48,335 nt of DNA from Streptomyces acidicola (GTDB lineage: Bacteria; Actinomycetota; Actinomycetes; Streptomycetales; Streptomycetaceae). The stretch's first letter is position 1; each line of letters opens with the position of its first letter. The stretch covers positions 1-48,335 of the forward strand of contig NZ_VMNX01000043.1 of the NCBI RefSeq assembly GCF_009377235.1, written 5' to 3'. Positions 23,965 through 32,504 of the stretch are shown here, one piece after another. Position numbers and translations under genes: made by a program. Below the pieces are notes generated by a model. The model was not told the DNA's origin, made no database searches, and saw only the letters and a program-made list of their open reading frames with translations.

Positions 23965-24936
23965 ATGCAGATGTTCCCTCCCATTCCTCTTGCCGAGTGG
24001 CGTGACACCAAGGAGACCGTTCACCGGTTCGCGCAGGTCATCGGCAAAATCCGCCTCGCTGCGAGTCCGCGGCGCAACCACTGGTGGAACGTCCCCTACC
24101 ACCTCACGGGACGTGGCATCACGACGCGCCCGATGGGCCAGATGGACGGAACACCGATCTTCACCATCGACTTCGACTTCGTAAATCACCAACTGGTGGT
24201 CACCACGTTGGAGGGCCGCACAGTCGCCTTCTCCTTGCTGAACCAGTCGGTCGCCTCCTTCCACCGCCTGACCCTGGAAGCTCTCACCGCGCTCGGCGTC
24301 GATGTCGACATCGCACTTCCTCATCCGTACGATCTGCCGGATGCGGCACGGCCGTCCGCCGAGGACGTCGAGCACGCCGCATACGACCCCGTCTGGGCGA
24401 ACCGCTACTGGCAGGTGCTGAGCCAAGTGGCTCTGGTGCTTGAAGAGTCCGCAGCCGGATTCTCGGGCAAGGTCAGCCCGGTGCACCATTTCTGGCACAC
24501 GTTCGACATCGCCTACACCCGGTTCTCCGACAAGCATGTCAACCAGCCGCCGCAGGTCGATCAGGTCACCCGCGAGGCCTACTCACGCGAGGTCATCAGC
24601 TTCGGCTTCTGGTTCGGCGACGCCGGCTTCGCCGAGCCTGCCTTCTACTCCTACACCGCGCCCGAGCCACCGCACCTGACCGACGAGCCGCTCACACCGG
24701 CCGCAGCCGAGTGGGCCTCCCGCGCAGGCAGTCACCTGGCTGTGCTGGGCTACGACGACGCACGCGGTCAGGCCGATCCGAAGAGGGCCGTCCTCGCCTT
24801 CTTCGAAAGCGCCTATCTCGCCGGCGCCCGCCGAGCCGGATGGGGCATCGAAGCCGTGGCCTGCCCGCACGGCATCACAGACCCGCGCCTGACCGACGCA
24901 TCGCCGTGGGTATTGCGCGGGAAGAGCCGGGCATGA
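23965..24936 (+). CDS. DUF5996 family protein
   Basis: A 323-residue DUF5996 protein. Recognisable segments are WRDTKETVHRFAQVIGK, NHWWNVPYHLTGRGITT, VHHFWHTFDIAYTRFS and SFGFWFGDAGFAEPAFY. The protein is rich in Trp, His and Phe, and its molecular function is unknown. ATG 23965 has GGCGGAGGAACCC before it and gives the family N-terminus; an upstream in-frame extension does not match. It is located between an esterase and an NmrA-like gene and may be transcribed with them. Confidence 0.88.
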   Translation: MQMFPPIPLAEWRDTKETVHRFAQVIGKIRLAASPRRNHWWNVPYHLTGRGITTRPMGQMDGTPIFTIDFDFVNHQLVVTTLEGRTVAFSLLNQSVASFHRLTLEALTALGVDVDIALPHPYDLPDAARPSAEDVEHAAYDPVWANRYWQVLSQVALVLEESAAGFSGKVSPVHHFWHTFDIAYTRFSDKHVNQPPQVDQVTREAYSREVISFGFWFGDAGFAEPAFYSYTAPEPPHLTDEPLTPAAAEWASRAGSHLAVLGYDDARGQADPKRAVLAFFESAYLAGARRAGWGIEAVACPHGITDPRLTDASPWVLRGKSRA

Positions 24937-25101
24937 CCTTGTGCAGCCCCCGCGAGAGCGTTGGCGGCCTGGGGGCGTTCTGGATCGCCTTGCGAACCGA
25001 CGTCAGCGTGTCATCTTGCTGCTAAGAGCCCAGGCCGATGCTGACAGACGGCACGGGGTCCGTCGTCGGCGTAAGGGAGCGAACTTAGGAGAGTGGGTGT
25101 C

Positions 25102-25938
25102 ATGCGTGTAGTGGTGCTGGGAGCTACCGGTGGTCAGGGGAGTGCCGTGGTAGGCAGTCTGCTCGACGCCGGACAGGACGTTCGCGGCGTGGTTCGCAAC
25201 CCGGGTGGAACCCGCGCTCATGCCCTTGAAAAGGTGGGTGTGGAGGTGGTCCGTGGCGATCTGCGGGATGTCTCCTCGCTGGTTGCCGCACTTGACGGCG
25301 TGGACGCCGCATTCGCAGTGACCACGCCGTTCGAGGAAGGCCCGCAGGCCGAGGTCGAGCAGGGGCTCACCATCATCGCGGCGGCCCGACAGGTGGAACT
25401 GCCGCACCTGGTGCTCTCCTCGGTGGCCTCCGCCGACAGGTCTACCGGAGTTCCCCACTTCGACAGCAAGTACCGGATCGAGCAGGCCCTGCGGCAGGAG
25501 AGCGACGACTGGACAATCGTCGCCCCGACGTACTTCTACGACAACATGCTGGGGGACGCGGAGAATCTACGGGCCGGGAGGCTCGTCCTGCCGTTTCCCA
25601 TCGACCGTCCGCTTCAGCAGGTGGCCCGCCAGGACCTCGGGGCCGTCGTCGCAGCAGCAGTCAACAGCCGTGCCGCGCACCTGAGGCGGCGAATCGAGGT
25701 GGCCTCCGACGCACCCTCGCCCACCCGCATGGCCGCAGTCCTCACCCGCTCGCTGGGTTTGCCGGTCGAGGCAGTGCAAACTCCACTCGACCTACGGCAG
25801 CGGTCCAGCGACGACATGGTTGCCATGTGGGCCTTTCTCAATGAGGAGGGCTATGCCGTCGACATCGCGGCACTGCACGAGGCATACCCTGAGATCTCCT
25901 GGACCACGTTCGACGACTGGGCTCAGCAGCTCGGCTGA
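25102..25938 (+). CDS. NmrA-like NAD(P)-binding protein
   Basis: A 278-residue NmrA-family Rossmann protein with MRVVVLGATGGQGSAVVGSL, VRGVVRNPGGTRAHAL, EVVRGDLRDVSSLVAALDGV and HLVLSSVASADRSTGVPHF. Family members bind NADP(H) and act as redox sensors or quinone reductases; the second half binds partners or substrates. AGGAGA lies nine bases before ATG 25102, which is preferred over GTG 25093. It is the second NmrA-like protein in the window (see 10928) but is clearly diverged from it. The substrate is unknown. Confidence 0.92.
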   Translation: MRVVVLGATGGQGSAVVGSLLDAGQDVRGVVRNPGGTRAHALEKVGVEVVRGDLRDVSSLVAALDGVDAAFAVTTPFEEGPQAEVEQGLTIIAAARQVELPHLVLSSVASADRSTGVPHFDSKYRIEQALRQESDDWTIVAPTYFYDNMLGDAENLRAGRLVLPFPIDRPLQQVARQDLGAVVAAAVNSRAAHLRRRIEVASDAPSPTRMAAVLTRSLGLPVEAVQTPLDLRQRSSDDMVAMWAFLNEEGYAVDIAALHEAYPEISWTTFDDWAQQLG

Positions 25939-26171
25939 GCCATGCACCGGTCACTCAGACGGAGCAATGCGTGCATGGTTCGCACGGTTGCACCGTAACT
26001 CCGGCGGGTGTTCCATGACCGGAGAAACTCCAGCCCGGGTCCAGCAAATGAGGGCCCCGACCGTGAACATCAGGCAAATTCGCTTGCCGCACCATTTTCT
26101 TGCAGCATCATTCTCTCGATGTCACGGCATCGGTGCCTTGCCGGCGCTGTCTCGAACAAGGAGATTCACCG

Positions 26172-27224
26172 ATGGAAATGCCCGGCCCCACGCACAGCCG
26201 TCGCCGCCTTCTTGGCGCCGCAGCCGCGGCTGCCGTGGCGGCCCAGTTCGGTATGAGGGGTAGTTCGCCGGCGCAGTCAGAACCGGGCGAACCGCTGGCT
26301 TATCCCACGGTTGGCCCTGCGATACGTGCATCCTTTGGTCCCGTGAAGCAGATCAATGCCGGGGATCTGAACGTGGGGTATGTTGAAGCCGGACCTGCGA
26401 ACGGGCGGCCGGTCATTCTCCTGCACGGCTGGCCCTACGACATTCACAGCTATGTCGCGGTCACACCTTTGCTCGCAGCGAAGGGATACAGGGTGATCGT
26501 CCCTTATCTGCGCGGGCATGGGACCACGCGATTCCTTTCAAGTAAAACACCCAGGAACGCCCAGCAGTCGGCTTTCGCTGTCGACATCATCGCCCTGATG
26601 GATGCCCTCAAGATTGATAAGGCCATCCTCGGCGGCTATGACTGGGGATCGCGGACGGGCGACATCATAGCGGCTCTCTGGCCGAAGCGCTGCAAGGCGC
26701 TGATCTCTGTCACCGGCTATCTGATCGTGAATGTCGAAGCCAATAAGATGCCGACGCCACCGAAGACTGAATGGGCATGGTGGTATCAGTACTATTTCGC
26801 CACCGAAAGGGGCGTGCGTGGCCTTGAGAAGTATCGACACGATTTGGCCGAACTGGTGTGGCGGTTCAACTCGCCGACATGGAAGTTCACCTCGGCGACT
26901 TTCGATCGCACGGCAGCGGCTTTCAATAACCCGGATTACGTCAGTATTGTGATCGATAACTATCGCTGGCGGCTCGGCCTCGCAAAGGGCGAGCGCCGAT
27001 ACGACGCTCTGGAAAAGCGCCTCGCCGCGGCGCCGGTCATCACGGTGCCGACGATCACGATTGACGGAGCTCACGATCCATTCACGCCTCCGGGAAATGG
27101 CTCGACTTATCGTAAGAAGTTCACAGGCAAATACGCGCACCGGACCCTGGACGTAGGACACAATGTTCCGCAGGAGGCCCCGAAGGCCTTCGCGGCGGCT
27201 GTCGTAGAGGTCGATGGATTCTGA
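26172..27224 (+). CDS. Tat-exported alpha/beta hydrolase of foreign composition
   Basis: A 350-residue hydrolase. The N-terminus HSRRRLLGAAAAAAVAA is a twin-arginine signal, so the enzyme is folded before export. The fold is shown by PVILLHGWPYDIHSY, the Asp nucleophile in GGYDWGSRTG, the acid segment DGAHDPFTPP and the histidine in LDVGHNVPQEAP; an Asp nucleophile suggests epoxide hydrolase or dehalogenase chemistry. AAGGAGAT precedes ATG 26172. Base use differs from all neighbours: three sampled 60-base rows hold 34, 31 and 34 G+C, and codons such as AAT, AAG, GAT, TAT and ATA are frequent. This implies recent acquisition, perhaps from a proteobacterium (inference). Confidence 0.9.
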   Translation: MEMPGPTHSRRRLLGAAAAAAVAAQFGMRGSSPAQSEPGEPLAYPTVGPAIRASFGPVKQINAGDLNVGYVEAGPANGRPVILLHGWPYDIHSYVAVTPLLAAKGYRVIVPYLRGHGTTRFLSSKTPRNAQQSAFAVDIIALMDALKIDKAILGGYDWGSRTGDIIAALWPKRCKALISVTGYLIVNVEANKMPTPPKTEWAWWYQYYFATERGVRGLEKYRHDLAELVWRFNSPTWKFTSATFDRTAAAFNNPDYVSIVIDNYRWRLGLAKGERRYDALEKRLAAAPVITVPTITIDGAHDPFTPPGNGSTYRKKFTGKYAHRTLDVGHNVPQEAPKAFAAAVVEVDGF

Positions 27225-27278
27225 CCGGGTTCGATACGGAGGGCGCATCAGCATGTACGACGACCGCTGCGGCCGGGG

Positions 27279-28406
27279 TCACCTGCGCCCGAGGTAGACC
27301 CCCAACGCCTGCTGCAGCACCTTGCCCTGGCTGCCCACCGGCAGTTCCCACTCCCCGAGGTACTCCACGGCCCGGCCGCCGGTCCCCGTCTTGAAGCTGA
27401 GTCGGCCGAGCAGGCGGTCCTCAGTGAGGGCAGGGGTGATGGAGCGCAGATCGTACGTCTCGGCGCCCGCAGCCCGTGCGTCACACAGCATGCGCCACAA
27501 CAGCGCGCTGCTGGGCCGCAGTTGGCGCCCTCGGGGGCCGGAGGCGGCGTAAGAGTGCCAGACCCGGGAGCCGACGCTGAGCATGAGGGCCGCGGAGAGC
27601 ACCTCGCCGTTGTACTCGGCGAGGTAGAGGCGGAGGCGGTCGTTGTCCTCGGCGTTGAGGGCCTTCCACATGCGCCGGAAGTAGTTCAACGGGCGGGCCT
27701 TGAAGCCGTCGTGGGCAGCGGTCGCGGTGTACAGGCGGTGGAACTCGGGCAGGTCGGAGGCCGAGCCCCACGCGACACGGACGCCTGCCGTCTCGGCCGT
27801 GCGCAAGGACTGTTCCCAATGCGGTGCGAGGGCGCCGCGAAGGTCGTCCTCCGAGCGCCCCGCCAACGGGATGTGGCAGCCGTAGCGCGGCTGACCGAGG
27901 CCGAAACCGCTTCCGTCGTCCTCCGCGCACGGCCGCCACCCGAGTCGCCGCAGCCGCTCTGCGGCGTCGAGCGCGTATCCGTCGATGCCGGCCGCAGGCA
28001 GATCGTGCAGATGACGTACGTCGGGTGCAGCGATACCCGCCGCCACGGTGGCCGCGTCCCAGTGGCGTACGACCAGGGGCGGCCCGATCCGCACCGAGAA
28101 CGCCCCGATCCGCTTCAGATGGGCGACGAGCGGGTCCAGCCATCTCTCCAGGCGAGGGGTCCGCCAGTCGATCGCGGGCCCGTCGGGAAGGTACGCGAGG
28201 TAGCGTCGTATACCGGGCAGCGGGCGGTACAGGACGAGCGCCGCCGCGACCATCGCCTCGCCCTCGAACCAGCCGACGCTCTCCGGCAGCCAGTCGGGCT
28301 TCACCTCGCCCCACTCGGGGATCTGGAGATGGCTCGCGTCGGGAGACAGCCGCAGGTGGGCCAGATGTTCCTTGCGCGTGAGCTCCCGCACGTACAGGCT
28401 GGTCAT
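27279..28406 (-). CDS. FemX/FemAB-like aminoacyltransferase
   Basis: A 375-residue protein of the FemABX family, made of two GNAT-like halves. Supporting segments are HLQIPEWGEVK (the family Q-x-x-x-W entry), RRYLAYLPDGPAIDW, ALAPHWEQSLRTAETAGV, LYTATAAHDGFKARPLNYF, ALMLSVGSRVWHSYAAS and the terminal FKTGTGGRAVEYLGEWELP. Streptomyces FemX and VanK use aminoacyl-tRNA to add the first residue (Gly) of the peptidoglycan cross-bridge on the lipid precursor. It is convergent with the Tat hydrolase and otherwise isolated. Whether it is the essential FemX or a paralogue for a resistance-type bridge cannot be decided here. Confidence 0.87.
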   Translation of the reverse strand: MTSLYVRELTRKEHLAHLRLSPDASHLQIPEWGEVKPDWLPESVGWFEGEAMVAAALVLYRPLPGIRRYLAYLPDGPAIDWRTPRLERWLDPLVAHLKRIGAFSVRIGPPLVVRHWDAATVAAGIAAPDVRHLHDLPAAGIDGYALDAAERLRRLGWRPCAEDDGSGFGLGQPRYGCHIPLAGRSEDDLRGALAPHWEQSLRTAETAGVRVAWGSASDLPEFHRLYTATAAHDGFKARPLNYFRRMWKALNAEDNDRLRLYLAEYNGEVLSAALMLSVGSRVWHSYAASGPRGRQLRPSSALLWRMLCDARAAGAETYDLRSITPALTEDRLLGRLSFKTGTGGRAVEYLGEWELPVGSQGKVLQQALGVYLGRR

Positions 28407-28461
28407 GGGTTGGGTACTCCTGTTCGGGGCGGCCGCCCTGGGCCCGGGATCACCGGACGGG

Positions 28462-28629
28462 TCAAGAGTTCACGGCAGTGAACTGCGCCCACACCCGCTT
28501 GCCGCCATTCCTGGGCGTGACGCCAGGTCCGCCACAGACGCGATGGAAGATGCCCCGCTCGCTCTGCGTATCCCAGTCGGGCTCGGTGTACCGGGCCGGC
28601 AGTACAGGCGAACTGTCGCTGACGGACAT
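28462..28629 (-). CDS. Small ORF with good ribosome site, function unknown
   Basis: A 55-residue frame starting at ATG 28629, with GGCGGAG five bases upstream. It begins MSVSDSSPVLPARYTEPD and ends near GGKRVWAQFTAVNS, a tail similar to the end of small HATPase regulatory proteins (GGK-VWAEL). It may be a truncated ATPase-like gene rather than a functional peptide. Upstream frames on the same strand contain stops. Confidence 0.35.
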   Translation of the reverse strand: MSVSDSSPVLPARYTEPDWDTQSERGIFHRVCGGPGVTPRNGGKRVWAQFTAVNS

Positions 28630-28639
28630 CTGAACTCCG

Positions 28640-29265
28640 CCTTACGGCAGCTTTCGCAGTCTGGGCTCGACGTGGTTGTCGTCGAGGCCGGCGAGGAAGG
28701 CGGGCGAAGCGGATTCCCGGACGCCATGTCGGCGCCGGTGGGCAGACGGCGGGGCCGCCGGGGACGGCTGCGGCGGTTACGGTGGTGTCCAGGTCCTCCA
28801 CTGCGGGCACAGCTTTTTGATGACGATGTGGCGGTGCTGGTCATCCGACGCGTCGACGAGTGAAGTCGCGCGGCCCATCGGCTGGTAGTTAGCCTGAATT
28901 CATGCCGGGCACCGATTAGGCGCCTGTCGCGTTGGGCGTGACGGGCCCGTCGAGCGGCTGAGTGGTTCCTTTGCGAGCGACCGCCCACACTGGGACGCCA
29001 GCCTCACACCTCCATAGTTCAGCCGGGCCTCGTGGCCGCCCCCACCTTCACGGGTTCCGATCAAGGCCGCACTCTCGCTGACCTTTCCGACTTTTCCGTC
29101 CTTTGCGGCGATGTTCACAGCTGCTGTGTGCATGGTCGGCATCGCACGACCGCGTCCCCGGCACCCTTCGACACTTTCCGACTTGCCGGCGGTCGTGGCT
29201 TGGAGCGAGTCCCCGCAGTCACCCCGGCCAGAGCCCGCACGGCACTCGCACAGAGGGAGATCCTC
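28640..29265. other. Gap before malic enzyme
   Basis: About 620 bases without a convincing gene on either strand; the readable frames are short or lack starts. It presumably contains the promoter of the malic enzyme-fumarase operon. I could not identify its -10/-35 boxes or an operator. Confidence 0.4.
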
Positions 29266-30939
29266 ATGACCGAGAGCCACGCGCGAACCCCGGCAACCCC
29301 CAGCGCCCTCGTCGATCCGCTGCGTAACCGCGGCGTGGCCTTCACACCGGAGGAACGGGAAGCCTTCGGCCTTACCGGGCGTCTGCCTTCCGGAGTGCTC
29401 ACGCTTGAGCGGCAGGCCCAGCGTGCCTATCAGCAGATGGAGGTTCAGGGCAGCGACCTGGCCAAGAACGTGTATCTGGAACAGCTGCATGACCGCAACG
29501 AAACCCTGTACTTCAAGGTTGTCGCCGAGCACCTCGCCGAGCTGCTGCCGATCATCTACGACCCCACCGTGGGCGAGGCGATCGAGAAGTACTCCCATGA
29601 GTACCGGCGCCCGCGCGGCATCTTCCTGTCCATCGACCGGCCCGACGACATGGAGAAGGCCTTTGCCACGCTTCGACTCGGACCCGAGGACGTCGACTTG
29701 ATCGTGTGCACCGACGCGGAGCAGATCCTGGGCATCGGCGACTGGGGCGTGGGAGGGATCCAGATCTCGGTGGGGAAGCTCGCGGTGTACACGGCGGCCG
29801 CAGGCATCGACCCGCGCCGCGTCGTTCCCGTGTCGCTGGACGTGGGCACGGACCGCGCAACGCTGCAGGACGACCCGCTGTACCTGGGCAACCGGCACCC
29901 TCGCGTCCGCGGCGCCGACTACGACGCTTTCATCGAGAAATACCTGGAGACGGCGTCGTCCGCGTTCCCCAACGCGCTCCTGCACTTCGAGGACTTCGGC
30001 CCCAGCAACGCACGGCGGATCCTGGAGCAGTACGGCGGCCGCTACCGGATCTTCAACGACGACATGCAGGGCACCGGAGCCATCACGCTGGCCGCCGCCC
30101 TGTCCGCCGTCAAAGTCAGCGGTGTACGGATGCGGGACCAGAAGCTGGTCGTCTTCGGCGCCGGGACCGCCGGGGTGGGCATCGCCGACCAGCTGCGCGA
30201 CGCGATGATCCGTGACGGCGCGGCTCCGGAACGGGCCGCCGCCCAGGTATGGCTCGTCGACAAGCAGGGGCTGCTCACCAGGGACATGACCGACCTGCGC
30301 GACTTCCAGCAGCCCTATGCGCGCGATCCGGCCGAGGTCGCGGACTGGGCGAGGCACGATGACGCGATCGCACTGCTGGAAACGGTGCGTCGGGTCAAGC
30401 CGACGATCCTGCTGGGCACTTCCACCGTGCAGGGCGCGTTCACACGCGAGGTCGTCGAAGCCATGTCCGAGGGCACCGAGCAGCCGGTCATCTTCCCGAT
30501 CTCCAACCCCACCTCCCGGATCGAGGCCATGCCCGCCGACGTCATCGCCTGGTCCAGGGGGAAGGCGCTCGTCGCGACCGGCATACCGGTCCCGCCCGTG
30601 GAGTACGGCGGTGTGACCTACCAGATCGGGCAGGCCAACAACGCGCTCCTGTACCCGGGACTGGGCCTGGGCACGATCGTCTCCGGTGCGTCCCAGGTGA
30701 CAGCGGGCATGCTGCTCGCCGCCGCACAGGCTGTCGCGGACCAGGCCGACCCGTCGGGGCCGGGCGCCTCTCTGCTGCCGCCCGTGGACAACCTTCGGGA
30801 GTCCTCGGCGATCACTGCGACCGCGGTGGTCAAGGCGGCGCTCGACGACGGCGTGGCCACCTCCAAGCCGATCGACACCGCAGAGGCTGTCCGGGAGGCC
30901 ATGTGGCAGCCGGACTACGCCGACGGAGCCGCAGCATGA
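29266..30939 (+). CDS. NAD-dependent malic enzyme (large SfcA/MaeA type)
   Basis: A 557-residue malic enzyme that oxidatively decarboxylates malate to pyruvate. The family blocks are in order: LLPIIYDPTVGEAIEKYS (usual YTPTVG), RVVPVSLDVGTDRA, LLHFEDFGPSNARRILEQY (metal-binding Glu-Asp), FNDDMQGTGAI, the NAD motif VVFGAGTAGVGIA and IFPISNPTSRIEA. The length equals that of the bacterial large form. ATG 29266 has AGAGGGAGA upstream. The stop overlaps the start of the fumarase gene as ATGA, so both are made together and would convert fumarate to malate to pyruvate. Streptomyces usually carries smaller ACT-domain malic enzymes as well; one such remnant lies at 35135-35400. Confidence 0.95.
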   Translation: MTESHARTPATPSALVDPLRNRGVAFTPEEREAFGLTGRLPSGVLTLERQAQRAYQQMEVQGSDLAKNVYLEQLHDRNETLYFKVVAEHLAELLPIIYDPTVGEAIEKYSHEYRRPRGIFLSIDRPDDMEKAFATLRLGPEDVDLIVCTDAEQILGIGDWGVGGIQISVGKLAVYTAAAGIDPRRVVPVSLDVGTDRATLQDDPLYLGNRHPRVRGADYDAFIEKYLETASSAFPNALLHFEDFGPSNARRILEQYGGRYRIFNDDMQGTGAITLAAALSAVKVSGVRMRDQKLVVFGAGTAGVGIADQLRDAMIRDGAAPERAAAQVWLVDKQGLLTRDMTDLRDFQQPYARDPAEVADWARHDDAIALLETVRRVKPTILLGTSTVQGAFTREVVEAMSEGTEQPVIFPISNPTSRIEAMPADVIAWSRGKALVATGIPVPPVEYGGVTYQIGQANNALLYPGLGLGTIVSGASQVTAGMLLAAAQAVADQADPSGPGASLLPPVDNLRESSAITATAVVKAALDDGVATSKPIDTAEAVREAMWQPDYADGAAA

Positions 30940-32417
30940 ACACGCAACACTCCGCCGCCAACCGGTCCGGTTCGGCCGGTCAGGACGAAGCCCCGAAGAT
31001 CCTCGACCTCCCCATCGGACTGCATGCGACCGGCACCCGGCGGGAGACCGACTCCATGGGAGCCATCGACGTGCCCGCGGACCGCTACTGGGGCGCTCAG
31101 ACACAACGGTCCCTGATCCACTTCTCCATCGGGGACGACCGGATGCCCAAAGCGGTCTACCACTCCTACGGCCACGTAAAGAAGGCTGCCGCCTCCGTCA
31201 ACGGCCGCGCCGGGCGGCTCCCGGCCTGGAAGGCCGATCTGATCCAGCGGGTGGCCGACGAAGTCATCGCGGGCGAACTGGACGATCACTTCCCGCTGTA
31301 CGTGTGGCAGACAGGCTCTGGTACGCAGTCCAACATGAACACCAACGAGGTGATCAGCAACCGCGCCATCCAACTGGTCGGCGGTGAACTGGGCAGCAAA
31401 TCCCCGATCCACCCCAACGACCACGTCAACCTCGGGCAGTCCTCCAACGACACCTTCCCCACCGCCATGCACATCGCCGCGGTCAAGGAGATCCAGGAGC
31501 ATCTGCTGCCCAGCGTGCGGGCGCTGCAGCGCGCCATCGAGACCAAAGCACGGCTGTGGCACGGCGTGGTGAAGATCGGCCGCACCCACCTGGAGGACGC
31601 CGTCCCGCTCACGGTGGGGCAGGAATGGTCCGGCTACACCCACCAGTTGCAGCAAGCCGTCGACCGGGTCTCCGGGTCCGCCGAGGGCCTGTACGAGCTC
31701 GCGATGGGTGGCACCGCGGTCGGGACCGGGCTCAATGCCCCACCCGGATTCGGAGAGCAGGTCGCAGCCGAAATCGAAAACGCGACCGGCTACCCGTTCA
31801 CCACCGCGCAGAACAAATTCGCCGCGCAGGGCGGCCTGGACGCCATGGTCGGCGCCTCTGCCGGACTGCGGGCCCTGGCCGTGCCACTGATGAAGATCGC
31901 CAATGACATCCGCTGGCTGGCCTCCGGACCTCGCTGCGGACTCGACGAACTCATCCTCCCGGCGAACGAGCCCGGTTCCTCGATCATGCCGGGCAAGGTC
32001 AACCCGACCCAGTGCGAGGCGATGGTCATGGTCTGCATACAAGTACTGTCCGAGGACGAGGCCATCGCCTTCGCGGGCACACAGGGCAACTTCGAGCTCA
32101 ACGCCATGCGCCCGGTCATCATCAACAATTTCCTGCACGCGGCGACCATCCTCGGCGACGCCTGCACCAAGTTGCGCGAGTACTGCGTCGAAGGCATCCA
32201 GCTCAACCAGGACCAGATCGACAGCTACGTCGACCGGTCCCTCATGCTGGTCACCGCACTCTCGCCCGTGATCGGCTACGACAAGGCCTCCGCGATCGCC
32301 CACAAGGCCGACGACGAGGACACCACCTTGCGCGCGGCAGCGCTGGCCTCCGGTTACATCAGCGCCGAAGACTTCGACCGCATCGTCCGACCCGCCGCCA
32401 TGGTCGGTCAAACGTAA
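30936..32417 (+). CDS. fumC: Class II fumarate hydratase
   Basis: A 493-residue fumarase of the aspartase/fumarase superfamily. Motifs are QTGSGTQSNMNTNEV, GQSSNDTFPTAMHIA, IGRTHLEDAVPLTVGQEW (catalytic His region) and the signature GSSIMPGKVNPTQCEA with the mobile-loop serine. It hydrates fumarate to malate. ATG 30936 overlaps the malic enzyme stop; an internal ATG before GAIDVPADRYWG would give a more usual FumC length, so the first 40 residues may be dispensable. Aspartate ammonia-lyase is the alternative, but the GRTHLEDAVPL block fits fumarase better. The operon suggests growth on C4-dicarboxylates rather than TCA-cycle duty. Confidence 0.9.
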   Translation: MNTQHSAANRSGSAGQDEAPKILDLPIGLHATGTRRETDSMGAIDVPADRYWGAQTQRSLIHFSIGDDRMPKAVYHSYGHVKKAAASVNGRAGRLPAWKADLIQRVADEVIAGELDDHFPLYVWQTGSGTQSNMNTNEVISNRAIQLVGGELGSKSPIHPNDHVNLGQSSNDTFPTAMHIAAVKEIQEHLLPSVRALQRAIETKARLWHGVVKIGRTHLEDAVPLTVGQEWSGYTHQLQQAVDRVSGSAEGLYELAMGGTAVGTGLNAPPGFGEQVAAEIENATGYPFTTAQNKFAAQGGLDAMVGASAGLRALAVPLMKIANDIRWLASGPRCGLDELILPANEPGSSIMPGKVNPTQCEAMVMVCIQVLSEDEAIAFAGTQGNFELNAMRPVIINNFLHAATILGDACTKLREYCVEGIQLNQDQIDSYVDRSLMLVTALSPVIGYDKASAIAHKADDEDTTLRAAALASGYISAEDFDRIVRPAAMVGQT

Positions 32418-32449
32418 AACAAGCCCAGGCCCCGACCCCGACGACCTGA

Positions 32450-32500
32450 GCCGAGGTTCTCGGCACTCTCGGCGCGGACGACAGCGCGGGCGTGCGCTGT
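32450..32500. terminator. Two hairpins between convergent genes
   Basis: GCCGAG/CTCGGC (32450-32464, loop of three) and ACAGCGC/GCGCTGT (32481-32487 and 32494-32500, loop of six) are both perfect stems in the gap between the fumarase and permease stops. Together they make a likely bidirectional terminator. Confidence 0.7.
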
Positions 32501-32504
32501 GCGG

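Noticed and set aside
28900..32411. Long open frames on the minus strand opposite the malic enzyme and fumarase genes (up to about 500-700 codons)
   Set aside because: They are by-products of the GC-rich third positions of the real genes; their translations are Arg/Gly/Val-rich without family motifs, while the plus strand shows complete enzyme motifs.
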